Source: Rhizobium sp. P38BS-XIX (GTDB lineage Bacteria; Pseudomonadota; Alphaproteobacteria; Rhizobiales; Rhizobiaceae). Taken from it: 40,536 nt of DNA. A program made the translations under genes and the position numbers. The notes beneath the pieces were generated by a model that had not been told where the DNA came from, ran no database searches, and saw only the letters and a program-made list of their open reading frames with translations. The stretch lies in the NCBI RefSeq assembly GCF_012641435.1, contig NZ_JABAIJ010000020.1:1-40536 (forward strand), in the 5' to 3' direction. How positions within the stretch are numbered: the stretch's first letter is position 1; each line of letters begins with the position of its first letter. Positions 16,866 to 25,463 of the stretch are shown here, one piece after another.

Positions 16866-17347
16866 GCAAATCTCCGTAGCGCTGTCTCGATGTCCTTGTC
16901 AGCGTTTAATCACTTTCGCTCATAGCGACTTGTCATCTCCGCTCTGAACGGAGACGTCGCATGGCTTATGAATTTTTCTGAAATGGTTTTATGACAGTCG
17001 TCCTGGATTAGCCCTAAATCGATTGGAATTGCTGCGATATACAACGAATTCACGAATGCATCCTCGTTCTTCGATGTATTCAACTGAAGCGCCGGCCTGA
17101 CCAGAACCTTCGCAACGGAGTAAGCAATCACTATTCCCAGCCTAATATCCTAGAGACAGGACGGTGTGTGCCTGTCTCGCGAATATCCAATCCAGCCTGA
17201 TGGAGATACTCAATGGCACGCTCGCAACGTTATGCGCAAGCTCCGTGCCAGCCTTTTCCATTGAAAGGGTGCATCAGGGTACGGCAATGGGGCGAGCCCG
17301 CAATCCTTTTGAAGACGATCTGCCGCCCAGGGTTTTATTATCACGCT
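16866..17347. other. 482-base intergenic region
   Basis: Lower-GC spacer between the glycosyltransferase start and the cyclase stop. It must hold the glycosyltransferase promoter. The one open frame inside (16910-17131, minus, 73 codons) shows no recognisable domain and has no good ribosome-binding site; I do not call it. A perfect hairpin occurs at 17153-17178. Confidence 0.6.
17153..17178. terminator. Perfect 8-bp hairpin downstream of the cyclase gene
   Basis: GAGACAGG and CCTGTCTC flank a 10-base loop, about 170 bases beyond the cyclase stop on the minus strand. There is no U-tract on either side. It may end the emrAB-cyclase transcript or be an inverted-repeat operator; evidence is limited to symmetry. 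Confidence 0.35.
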
Positions 17348-18556
17348 CTATTCGGTTGCGATGGTAAAGAGCTCCATCGGCTCGACAAGCCCCTTCAGTC
17401 GTTGCGGGCCGATCGATATCGCATTTGCCATACCGGCCTGCCGACGGAAGGATTCCGACATCAGGAGAGCATCGCCCCTTTCGCTGCAGATACCCTGGAT
17501 GCGGCTGACCACATTGACGTCTCGGCCGATGAGGGTGAAATCCATACGATTGCCGGACCCGACATTGCCGTATCGGACCTCGCCATAGTGGAGCGCGATG
17601 CCGACCTTGATGCGAATGCCGTCATAGACGAAGGTCTCGATTTCATCGAGGATCGTCTTCGCCGCAATCAATGCGGCTTCGCAGGCTCGGGCGGCATCGA
17701 TATCCGGGAAGAAGGCGAGAACGGCATCGCCCATGAATTTGAGGACCTCGCCGCCTTCGCGGGTAATCGCCGGCACAGCCCTGTCGAAGTACTCGTTCAG
17801 CAAACCGATGACGGTGGCGCCGGGGAGCTGATTGGATAATTCGGTAAAGCCGCGCAGATCACACAAGAGCAGCGCGGCCTCCATGGATTCGATGTCTCCG
17901 CGGCGGATATGGCCGGCAAGGATTCGGCTTGCCGTCATGGGTCCGATATAGGTGTCCAGCAGGCTGAGCTCGCATTGACGCAACACACGCAGCTCACAGG
18001 TATTGCGCAATGCCGGCAGAATCCGCTCGATGACGTCTTGCTCTATGGGGGTGAAGCCACCCGGACGGCGGGTCGCGAATACGGCGGTGCTGATCGGTCC
18101 ATCCGCATTGCAAAGGGGGGCGATCACCAGCTGCACGAGCTTTCGTCCGGCAAAAATGTCGATGTGTTGCCACGGTCCATGCAGGCTTTCGCCGGGACCG
18201 ACGATCAACGGCTCGCGCATGCCCTGCACCTTGAGCAGGGGCGTATTGGCCAGAACCAGCCGTGATCCGTGTTCCCGGTCATGGATCTCGATCGGCTCAC
18301 CGGGCGCCCAGGCAAAGGTGCGGCCGATGAATTCGGGATGCAGCGTGGTCAGATGCAACGTCAGTCTGTCAACGGGAAGGCCGAGCGCCTGCAGGCGGCG
18401 GCCGAGACCGGAAACAAGGCTGGCCTCGTCGAGAGCATGGCACTCGTCTCCGGTCAGCCACTCGATAAGGCTCAGGGCAGCCGTTGCGTCGTTTCGGGTG
18501 TACTTCGAACGAGCGTTGCGGCTCGAAGTTTCGGGTGCGTCGTGAAACAAGGTCAT
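17348..18556 (-). CDS. Soluble class III adenylate/guanylate cyclase
   Basis: 402 residues. The C-terminal half is a class III cyclase domain with the expected catalytic set: metal Asp in LLCDLRGFTELS, second metal Asp in EVLKFMGDAVLAFF, purine-recognition Asp in NRMDFTLIGRDVN, and transition-state Asn and Arg in DVNVVSRIQ. It should therefore be active, making cAMP from ATP. The N-terminal 200 residues have no membrane segment and look GAF-like (a weak call). A good ribosome-binding site (GGAGGA) sits before the ATG. It starts 29 bases after the EmrB-type pump stop on the same strand, so it is probably co-transcribed with emrAB. That is an unusual link between efflux and cyclic nucleotide signalling. 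Confidence 0.92.
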   Translation of the reverse strand: MTLFHDAPETSSRNARSKYTRNDATAALSLIEWLTGDECHALDEASLVSGLGRRLQALGLPVDRLTLHLTTLHPEFIGRTFAWAPGEPIEIHDREHGSRLVLANTPLLKVQGMREPLIVGPGESLHGPWQHIDIFAGRKLVQLVIAPLCNADGPISTAVFATRRPGGFTPIEQDVIERILPALRNTCELRVLRQCELSLLDTYIGPMTASRILAGHIRRGDIESMEAALLLCDLRGFTELSNQLPGATVIGLLNEYFDRAVPAITREGGEVLKFMGDAVLAFFPDIDAARACEAALIAAKTILDEIETFVYDGIRIKVGIALHYGEVRYGNVGSGNRMDFTLIGRDVNVVSRIQGICSERGDALLMSESFRRQAGMANAISIGPQRLKGLVEPMELFTIATE

Positions 18557-18585
18557 TGCTCGGTCCTCCGCTCGTTACGCCGTGC

Positions 18586-20205
18586 TCAATGGGCGCCGCC
18601 GCCGGAGAGGTGGCCGCCTTTCTTGAGGAATAGGCTGGCAATCAGGGCGATGACCAGCGCCACGCCAAGCAGATAGAACGTGTCGCTGAACGACATGATG
18701 TTGGCCTGCTTGCGCAAGCTTGCGGCGACGGCGATGATCGCCTTATGCGTGGCTGCAGCCTGATCGCTGACGCCATGGCTCATGAAGTAGTTGGTGAGGC
18801 TGGCGACACGGGCGCGTGTCGCCTCTTCGAACATGGACACCGAGTTGGTGAGAATGTTCGAATGAAATTGCTCGCGCTTGGCCTGAAAGGTTTGAAGCAT
18901 CGCGATGCCGACCGCGCCACCGAGGTTTCGCATCATGTTGAAGAGCGCCGAAGCGGAGCCTGCATTTTCCTGCTCGATACCGGCCGTTGCGATCGCGGTC
19001 AGCGGTGTGAAGGCCAATGCCTGGCCGATGGCGCGCACGATGTTCGGCCAGAAAAGCTGATCGCTGGCATAGTCGCCGGTCATATGGACGTTCATGAAGT
19101 TCGATGCGGCAAACAGCGCGAAGCCGACGATAACAAGCAGACGCGCATCGAAACGTTTCATCAGTCGCGGCACCAACGGGATCAGCAGCAGCTGAGGAAT
19201 GCCCGTCCAGGCCAGCACCATGCCGATCTGTTCGGAATTATAGCCCTGAATGCGCGTGAGATAGATCGGCAGAATGAACACGGAGCCGTAGAGAGCAACG
19301 CCCATCAGGAAATTGGCGATGATGCCGAAGCCGAAATTGCGGCGGACCAGAAGGCGCAGATTGAGAAGCGGATGGGCGGCGCGAAGCTCGACGATCAGGA
19401 ACAGTGTCAACGAGACTGCGGCGATGACGGATAGGCGCACGATGAAGGGCGAACCGAACCAGTCATCCTTGTTGCCTTCCTCGAGCACGGTCTGCAAGGC
19501 GGCAAGACCGATCGCCATGGTGATGATGCCGGGCCAGTCACCTTTGGCAAGCAGGGAGAGGTTCATCGGCGTGCGATCGAGCGAAACCCAGAGCATGCCG
19601 ACCATCAGGATGCCGGGGACGAGGTTGACGTAGAAGATATATTCCCAGCCCCAGCTCTCCGTGAGGTAGCCGCCGATGGTCGGGCCGATGGCCGGCGCGA
19701 AGGTCGCGGAAAGGGCAAAAAGCGCAAGGCCCATCGGCTGCTTGGGCTTCGGCAGCAGGGTAATGATGATCGTGAAGGCCATCGGGATCAGCACGCCGCC
19801 GGAAAAGCCCTGAATGGCGCGCAGAATGATCATCTGCTGCAGGTTTGCCGCAAAGGCGCAGCCGACCGAAAAGAGCAGGAAGAGGACAGCGTTGGTGAGC
19901 AGATAGAGCCTCACCGAAAAGACGCGCGCCAGCCAGGCGCTGAGGGGAATGACCACGATTTCGGCGATCAGGTAGGAAGTGGATATCCAGCCGCCATCGT
20001 CTGTTCCGGCGCCGATCGCGCCTTGAATGTCTGCAAGCGATGCGTTGACGATCTGGATGTTCAGAACGGCCATGAAGGCGCCGAGCGTGGAGCCGATCAC
20101 GGCGGTCCACATGCGCAGCGGGCTCATGGCAGGTCGGGCAACCGGCGCTGGAGCGATGTTCGCAGGGGCGGAATTGTTGTTTGCGGCTGTCTGAAGGGTG
20201 GTCAC
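18586..20205 (-). CDS. EmrB/QacA-type (DHA2) MFS multidrug efflux transporter
   Basis: 539 residues with about 14 hydrophobic segments. DHA2 motifs are present: motif A-like region after helix 2 (LARVFSVRLYLLTNAV), motif C in helix 5 (SATFAPAIGPTIGGYLTESW) and the long final periplasmic loop of EmrB proteins (AKREQFHSNILTNSVSMFEE) before the last helix. It is a proton-driven inner-membrane exporter working with the membrane-fusion protein encoded 66 bases upstream. The substrate is unknown; hydrophobic drugs or plant phenolics are usual for this family in rhizobia. Confidence 0.93.
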   Translation of the reverse strand: MTTLQTAANNNSAPANIAPAPVARPAMSPLRMWTAVIGSTLGAFMAVLNIQIVNASLADIQGAIGAGTDDGGWISTSYLIAEIVVIPLSAWLARVFSVRLYLLTNAVLFLLFSVGCAFAANLQQMIILRAIQGFSGGVLIPMAFTIIITLLPKPKQPMGLALFALSATFAPAIGPTIGGYLTESWGWEYIFYVNLVPGILMVGMLWVSLDRTPMNLSLLAKGDWPGIITMAIGLAALQTVLEEGNKDDWFGSPFIVRLSVIAAVSLTLFLIVELRAAHPLLNLRLLVRRNFGFGIIANFLMGVALYGSVFILPIYLTRIQGYNSEQIGMVLAWTGIPQLLLIPLVPRLMKRFDARLLVIVGFALFAASNFMNVHMTGDYASDQLFWPNIVRAIGQALAFTPLTAIATAGIEQENAGSASALFNMMRNLGGAVGIAMLQTFQAKREQFHSNILTNSVSMFEEATRARVASLTNYFMSHGVSDQAAATHKAIIAVAASLRKQANIMSFSDTFYLLGVALVIALIASLFLKKGGHLSGGGAH

Positions 20206-20271
20206 GATACTTCTCCTTCCGGCGACGCCGGAATAATCTCATGCCGATAGCAAGATGTATGACAGCTGCGA

Positions 20272-21504
20272 TCATCCGGCGTGGCCGGACGATCCTCCTG
20301 CGTTGGCGGTCGAGGTCTGGAAGGCCTTGGTATCGATCTCGGGTTCGACAGACATGCCGGAGCGCAGCAGCCCGGCGAGATGCTCGTCGTCGATCACGAT
20401 CTTCACGGGAATGCGCTGCACGATCTTGGTGAAATTGCCCGTCGCATTGTCCGGTGGCAGCAGCGAGAATTCGAGACCGCTTGCCGGCGAGACGCTGTCG
20501 ACATGGCCCTTGATGGCGACATCCGGGAAGCTGTCGACCTTGATATCCACCGACTGGCCGGGGCGTACATAGGTCAGCTGCGTTTCCTTGAAGTTGGCGA
20601 CCACATAGACCGAGTGCAGCGGCACGACGGCCATCAACTGCGTGCCAGAGGTGACATATTGGCCGACCCGGATCGAGCGGGCGCCGACCGTGCCGTCGAC
20701 GGCGGCAACGATATCCGTATAGGAGAGGTTGAGCTCGGCCTGCTGAACGGCAGCGGCAGCGCGGTCGCGCTGGGCGACGGCCTGGTCGCGCTGGGTCTGC
20801 AGAACTGGAACCTTGTTCTGCGCAGCAACGAGCGCTGCCTGGTCGCGTTCGACGGCGGCTGCGGCCTGCTTGCTGGCCGATTGCGTTTCTTCGGCCCGCG
20901 ATTGTGTGCCGGCGCCATTGCTGATCAGCCGGGCCTGACGGGCAGCATCGGATTGTGCGTAGTCGAGAGACGCCTGGGACGCGTCGATCGTTGCCTTGGC
21001 CTGTCCGATCAGCGATTGCTGCAGGAGAATTTGCGCGTCGATATTGGAGATCGCCGCGTCGGCTGCCTTCAAATCGGCCTTGGCCTGCGAAAGAGCAGCC
21101 TGAAAGTCGCGATCGTCAATGCGGGCCAAGATCTGTCCGGCCTTGACGGTGTCATTGTCGTTGACGAGCACTTCCTTGATGTAGCCGGCAACCTTCGGGG
21201 CGATGGTGGTGTAATCGGCCTTTACATAGGCATCGTCGGTCGATTCGATGAAGCGGCCGACTGTCCAGTAATGATAGCCGAAATCGGCGCCGATCGCGAC
21301 GCCGGCAAGAAGGACCGCAAAGAGTACGCCGCGCTTGACAAGCTTGCTGCCCGTCTTGGGCGCACTCACCGCGGCAGGGGCCGGCGCATCGACCGCCGGC
21401 CCCTTGGGAGCCTCGGTGGCAGGGGACTTTGCCACCTCGCCGACAGGGGCAGCATCGGCTTGGCTCGCGTTCTTGAACGCTTCGTTGCGGGGAAGTTCGA
21501 CCAT
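20272..21504 (-). CDS. EmrA/HlyD-type membrane fusion protein
   Basis: 410 residues. An Ala/Pro-rich cytoplasmic N-terminus of about 50 residues is followed by a single membrane anchor (KRGVLFAVLLAGVAIGADFG) and a biotinyl-lipoyl-like half (IAPKVAGYIKEVLVNDNDTV). A long coiled-coil hairpin follows (AALSQAKADLKAADAAISNI to QRDQAVAQRDRAAAAVQQAE), then the second lipoyl half and barrel (GTVGARSIRVGQYVTSGTQL). It bridges the MFS pump to an outer-membrane channel; no TolC-type gene is present nearby. It is the first gene of the emrA-emrB-cyclase set, divergent from a LysR regulator. Confidence 0.93.
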   Translation of the reverse strand: MVELPRNEAFKNASQADAAPVGEVAKSPATEAPKGPAVDAPAPAAVSAPKTGSKLVKRGVLFAVLLAGVAIGADFGYHYWTVGRFIESTDDAYVKADYTTIAPKVAGYIKEVLVNDNDTVKAGQILARIDDRDFQAALSQAKADLKAADAAISNIDAQILLQQSLIGQAKATIDASQASLDYAQSDAARQARLISNGAGTQSRAEETQSASKQAAAAVERDQAALVAAQNKVPVLQTQRDQAVAQRDRAAAAVQQAELNLSYTDIVAAVDGTVGARSIRVGQYVTSGTQLMAVVPLHSVYVVANFKETQLTYVRPGQSVDIKVDSFPDVAIKGHVDSVSPASGLEFSLLPPDNATGNFTKIVQRIPVKIVIDDEHLAGLLRSGMSVEPEIDTKAFQTSTANAGGSSGHAG

Positions 21505-21521
21505 CGTCCGTTTCCTTCAGT

Positions 21522-21565
21522 ATCTTCACCCCAATGCTTGGGGGCATTTTTGATGGGGGGAAGAT
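21522..21565. promoter_or_regulatory. Nested inverted repeats in the emrA/LysR divergent promoter
   Basis: The outer arms ATCTTCACCCC (21522-21532) and GGGGGGAAGAT (21555-21565) are complementary except for one base. Inside them CCCCAA-TGC-TTGGGG (21529-21543) is a perfect 6-bp repeat. They lie between emrA and the LysR gene and are candidate binding sites for that regulator. Confidence 0.45.
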
Positions 21566-21635
21566 GCGCCGGAACCGGCCTTCTGATAATCTCCTCAAAT
21601 CTGGAAGCATCATCAACTCACAGTGGATAATCAGA

Positions 21636-22538
21636 ATGGATCGGCTGACCAGCCTCACAGTCTTTGGCCGGGTCGTGGAGTGCGGCGGTTTTTCCGCCGC
21701 GGCACGCCGGCTCAACATGTCCGTCACCATGGTTGGCAATCACGTGCAGTCGCTGGAAGATCGATTGGGCGTGCGTCTCTTGAACCGGACGACCCGCAAG
21801 GTCAGTCTGACGGAGACTGGCAAATATTACTATGAACGCTCGGCGCAGATCCTCGCCGATCTCGACGAGGCCGATCGAACGGCAGGCGCGTTGAGCACCA
21901 TGCCGCGCGGCACGCTCAAGATCTACACCGCCAGCGCCATCGTTCGTTTCCTGCTTCCCGTCATCAACGAATTCATGACGCTCTATCCCGCGATCTCGCT
22001 CGACTTCAGCGCCGGCGAGCGTTCGATCGACATGGTCGAGGAGGGGTACGATCTGATGATCCGCACTCTGCCGGCGCAGGAATCGACACTCATTTCCCGC
22101 AAGCTGACACCCTGGCGGCATATGCTGGTCTGTACGCCTGAGTACCGCGACAGCCACGAAATGCCGAAGGTGCCCGCAGATCTCGCCGCGCATAATTGCC
22201 TGCAATATGCCTATTTCCCCTTTGGAGACGAATGGCGCTTCGAGGATGCTGAGGGCAGGCAGGAAGGCGTCAAGGTTTCAGGCAACGTCATGACCAATAG
22301 TGCCGAGACGCTTCGCTATCTCGTCGAAAACGGGCGCGGCATATTCCTCGCCCCCAGCTTCATCGTCTTCGAGGATGTGGCTGCGGGACGCCTCGTGCGC
22401 ATGATGCCGGATTATCAGGCCGTCGAATTCACCATCAGTGCGATCTACCCCAATCGAAGCCATCTGCCGACCAAGGTCAGACTGTTCATCGACCTTTTGG
22501 CAGAGCGCTTCGCCGAACATCGCAAATGGATGGTATGA
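21636..22538 (+). CDS. LysR-family regulator of the adjacent efflux operon
   Basis: 300 residues from the ATG at 21636 (MDRLTSLTVFGRVVECGGFS). The frame upstream to 21534 is non-conserved. The N-terminal winged HTH (FSAAARRLNMSVTMVGNHVQ, LEDRLGVRLLNRTTRKVSLT) is followed by a periplasmic-binding-protein-like effector domain from about residue 90. The TTRKVSLTETGKYYYERSAQ stretch is typical of the large AaeR/CrgA-like subgroup that controls neighbouring efflux or oxidoreductase genes. It is divergent from emrA with 131 bases between starts, containing nested inverted repeats. The inducer is unknown. Confidence 0.92.
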   Translation: MDRLTSLTVFGRVVECGGFSAAARRLNMSVTMVGNHVQSLEDRLGVRLLNRTTRKVSLTETGKYYYERSAQILADLDEADRTAGALSTMPRGTLKIYTASAIVRFLLPVINEFMTLYPAISLDFSAGERSIDMVEEGYDLMIRTLPAQESTLISRKLTPWRHMLVCTPEYRDSHEMPKVPADLAAHNCLQYAYFPFGDEWRFEDAEGRQEGVKVSGNVMTNSAETLRYLVENGRGIFLAPSFIVFEDVAAGRLVRMMPDYQAVEFTISAIYPNRSHLPTKVRLFIDLLAERFAEHRKWMV

Positions 22539-22682
22539 GCGTTTCGCCGCTTCCTCCCAACGAGCGCCAGCCGACCGTACAGCGTCAGGATCCGGTATAT
22601 AATTACGGCATGCGCCTCTTGTTTGAGACGACGCCTCCCTTACTTTTGCCTCGTCGTAACCGGATTGGAATGAATGGTGAGC

Positions 22683-23144
22683 ATGCCCGAAGACAGCGCC
22701 GCGAATTTGTCAGTCGACCCCTCGTTTTTCAAACTGCTGACGGAGAGTTTTCATCGCATCGTCGGTACGCCTCTCGTCAGCGACGGGCTTGGGCCGGATT
22801 GGCTCTACAACGATGCACCTTTCGTCGTCGTCGCCCACAATACCGATGCTGATCCGCGTTTCGTTTATGCCAACAAGGCCGCTCAGGCCTGCTTCGAATA
22901 TCCGTTCGATGAGTTTACGACGCTTCCTTCAAGGCTTTCGGCCGAGCTTCCCAATCGCGCCGAGCGTCAGACGCTTCTGGAGGCGGTCACGCGCGATGGC
23001 TTCATCTCGGATTATCGTGGATTGCGGATCGCCAAATCTGGCCGCCGATTCTGGATCGAGGATGGCATTGTGTGGCAGCTGATCGACGCCGAAGGAAATC
23101 GCCGCGGGCAGGCCGCGACGTTTACCAAGTGGAAGGACGCCTAG
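22683..23144 (+). CDS. MEKHLA-domain (PAS-like) protein
   Basis: About 153 residues from the ATG at 22683 (an in-frame ATG at 22674 would add three). Family-typical stretches are LLTESFHRIVGTPLV, WLYNDAPFVVVAHNTDADPR, FVYANKAAQACFEYPFDEFT and LPSRLSAELPNRAERQTLLE. These identify the MEKHLA domain, a PAS relative first named from the C-termini of plant HD-ZIP III proteins and found alone in many bacteria. It is soluble with no output domain; the ligand and role are unknown. It stands between the LysR and the GST gene with no obvious operon partner. Confidence 0.85.
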   Translation: MPEDSAANLSVDPSFFKLLTESFHRIVGTPLVSDGLGPDWLYNDAPFVVVAHNTDADPRFVYANKAAQACFEYPFDEFTTLPSRLSAELPNRAERQTLLEAVTRDGFISDYRGLRIAKSGRRFWIEDGIVWQLIDAEGNRRGQAATFTKWKDA

Positions 23145-23211
23145 GCGTTTGTGTCAAGGATGACCGCCGTCGACGGCGAAATCCCGATGCCGCCGGTCTT
23201 CCGTCTATGCC

Positions 23212-23871
23212 TCAATGATCCTGCTTGCGGGTGTGATAGCTGGGCTGTTGGAACGGATGCGCTTTGGCGAAGCTCTCAAGCTCGAAGCAGCGCTTTCCCA
23301 GCTCCGCCACGGCGGGAAAGGCGGATAGGTCCAGCTTATAGAGATTGGCCATGACGATCTGGCCGGCGATGCAGATATCGGCGATCGTCGGCGTCGCCCC
23401 CAGCGCGAAGGGTGCCGGCGGACGCCGCGTCAGCAGCCGCTCGTAGGTCGCAAGGCCTTCCTCCGTCCAGTGACTGCACCATGCCTCGATCGCAGCCGCA
23501 TCGGCATCGAATGCCTGGCCGAGATGCTTGCGCACGCGCGGCACGATCAAGGGATGGGAATCGGCAATCGAAACCAGGGCAAGCGAGCGCGCATAGGCTT
23601 TCTCCTTGGCGTCTTCAGGCAAGAGCCGCGGCTCGGCTTGGATATCGTCGAGATATTCCATGATCGCCAGTGACTGAAAGATGCGATGTCCGTCGTGGAC
23701 GAACGTCGGGACAACATGCTCCGCATTCACCTCCGAATAGTCCGGATCGAATTGGCGGCCCGACAGAATGTCGATTTCGATTTCCTCGAAGGGGAGCTTC
23801 TTCAAGGCGAGAGCGACGCGGACGCGGAATGCCGCGTTTGAGCGCCAGAAGGTGTAGAGCTGGATTGTCAT
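23212..23871 (-). CDS. Maleylacetoacetate isomerase-like glutathione S-transferase (zeta class)
   Basis: 219 residues from the ATG at 23871 (MTIQLYTFWRS). The frame continues to 24072, but that extension is not conserved. The thioredoxin-like half contains the zeta-class layout YTFWRSNAAFRVRVALALKK and the glutathione-binding VPTF and QSLAIMEYLDD. The helical half has PTIADICIAGQI. Maleylacetoacetate isomerases normally carry SSC at the catalytic position; here it is S-N-A, so isomerase activity is doubtful and another GST role is possible. It is divergent from a TetR regulator, which may control it. No homogentisate-pathway genes lie nearby. Confidence 0.85.
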   Translation of the reverse strand: MTIQLYTFWRSNAAFRVRVALALKKLPFEEIEIDILSGRQFDPDYSEVNAEHVVPTFVHDGHRIFQSLAIMEYLDDIQAEPRLLPEDAKEKAYARSLALVSIADSHPLIVPRVRKHLGQAFDADAAAIEAWCSHWTEEGLATYERLLTRRPPAPFALGATPTIADICIAGQIVMANLYKLDLSAFPAVAELGKRCFELESFAKAHPFQQPSYHTRKQDH

Positions 23872-24113
23872 TGGATAGATCCGTTTTCTCAATTGGATGA
23901 TTGGATTGCGACTGGAAAGGCGGCCGGTATTTGCCGCGCACCATCGTGAGTTCGCTCTGTCTAGCGGAGGATTCTGTTGCGTGTCTCGCATGGATCCATT
24001 GCCGCACCGCAAGGATGTCTTGTGAGTTTTCAAGCGGCTTCCGACGGCGAAGCTGCATATCCTGTCCGCCAATCTAAGGATTGGAACATCGGCATCGATA
24101 TTTGTACAGGGTT

Positions 24114-24716
24114 ATGAAGCAAAGAGACGGTCATCAAGCGCATGCGAGAAAACGCGCGCAAATTCTGGCTGCCGCCGAACGTGTGTTTTTCTCGCGTGGC
24201 TACGATCGCGCCTCCGTCGATGAATTGAGACGGGAGGCCGGTGTCTCCAAGGGGACGATCTATGCATATTTCGACAGCAAGGAAGCCTTATTCCGGGCGC
24301 TCTGCGATGAGATTCATGATCGTGTTTTTACTGGGCTGCTTGCCACTTATCCGGCAGAGACCGATCGCGAATGGTTGACCCGCTTCGGGGCAGCCTTTGC
24401 CTACATGATGACCAGTGAGCCAGCCATTCTTGCCGGACGAACAGTCATCGCGGTGGCGGATCGCATGCCGGAGCCCTGCAAGGCTTTCTTCGAAAGCGGC
24501 TTTCAACGAGGGCTTGCCATCCTGGCCGAGTTTCTGTCCGACCATGAGATCATCCCCGGTCTCGCCGCGCTGTCGGCCGCCCGCACGCTCCTGGATCTCT
24601 TTCTGAGCGGCCTCCATCGAGAGCGTCTACTCGGTCTGATGAGCGAGAGGGATGCCCACGCGCTGGTGCCGGAAACCGTTGCTCGCGCCATCGCGATTGC
24701 CTGTCGTCAGATCTAG
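24114..24716 (+). CDS. TetR/AcrR-family transcriptional regulator
   Basis: 200 residues from the ATG at 24114. The N-terminal TetR HTH is clear: KRAQILAAAERVFFSRGYDR, ASVDELRREAGVSKGTIYAY and FDSKEALFRALCDE. The C-terminal helical ligand domain resembles the TetR_C AefR-like group (LAGRTVIAVADRMPEPCKAF). It is divergent from the zeta-class GST gene (242 bases between starts) and upstream of a beta-class GST gene on its own strand, so it may control one or both, perhaps in response to an electrophile. A 10-bp palindrome (ATGGATCCAT, 23990-23999) lies in the divergent region but is short. Confidence 0.9.
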   Translation: MKQRDGHQAHARKRAQILAAAERVFFSRGYDRASVDELRREAGVSKGTIYAYFDSKEALFRALCDEIHDRVFTGLLATYPAETDREWLTRFGAAFAYMMTSEPAILAGRTVIAVADRMPEPCKAFFESGFQRGLAILAEFLSDHEIIPGLAALSAARTLLDLFLSGLHRERLLGLMSERDAHALVPETVARAIAIACRQI

Positions 24717-24819
24717 CGCTTTGTCGGGTGACAACCCGAACTTGCCAGCTTCCAACCGGCCTTTTGCTCTCCAACCGATTATGATGCCGGCGTGAAAGAC
24801 ATTGCACGGAGAAATTCAA

Positions 24820-25437
24820 ATGAAGCTCTATTATGCGCCGGGAGTCTGCTCGATGGCCGCCCATATCGTTGCGGTCGAGGCTGGACTTTCTCTTGATCTT
24901 TTGAAGGTCGATATTCGCAGCGAGCCGCATCGTGTCGAGGACGGTCGTGAGCTGAAGGCTGTCAGTGCAAAGAATGTGGTGCCCGTCCTGGAGTTGGACG
25001 ACGGTCAGATCCTGACGGAGGGGGTCGCGATCCTGCTTTATCTTGCGGACGTGAAGCCGGAGGCGATGCTGATACCCTCGCAGGACGGCTTCGATCGTTA
25101 TCGACTTCAGGAATGGCTCACCTTCGTCAGCTCGGAGCTGCACAAGACATTCAGTCCCTGGCTGTTTCATCCGGAGTACGGTGCGCAGGCCGCGGATGTC
25201 GCCAGACAGAGGTTGCAGACACGTTTCGATATTCTGGAAGACCATCTCGCCACGCAGGACTATCTCGTCGGCGGGCGTTTCGGCATTGCCGATGCCTATT
25301 GCTTCACCATCATGAACTGGTCCAAGGGGCGCGGTATCGATCTCGGTCCATGGCCCAATCTGGCCCGGTACGTGTCACGGATCGCCGAGCGCCCCAGCGT
25401 GCATGCAACGCTCGTTGCTGAGGGCCTGCGCAAATAA
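24820..25437 (+). CDS. Beta-class glutathione S-transferase
   Basis: 205 residues from the ATG at 24820, preceded by CGGAGA. The N-terminus MKLYYAPGVCSMAAHI holds Cys10, the residue that forms the mixed disulfide with glutathione in bacterial beta-class GSTs. KNVVPVLELDDGQILTEGVA is the glutathione-binding region (cis-Pro and the Glu/Gly pair). The helical half has GGRFGIADAYCFTIMNWS. A cytosolic detoxification enzyme. It follows the TetR gene by 103 bases, same strand, and converges on a LysR gene 26 bases away. Confidence 0.93.
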   Translation: MKLYYAPGVCSMAAHIVAVEAGLSLDLLKVDIRSEPHRVEDGRELKAVSAKNVVPVLELDDGQILTEGVAILLYLADVKPEAMLIPSQDGFDRYRLQEWLTFVSSELHKTFSPWLFHPEYGAQAADVARQRLQTRFDILEDHLATQDYLVGGRFGIADAYCFTIMNWSKGRGIDLGPWPNLARYVSRIAERPSVHATLVAEGLRK

Positions 25438-25463
25438 CAATGCGGCTCTGGCTCAGTCGGCGG

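Noticed and set aside
16910..17131. A 73-codon minus-strand frame in the glycosyltransferase upstream region
   Set aside because: No domain, no convincing ribosome-binding site, and it occupies the expected promoter region.
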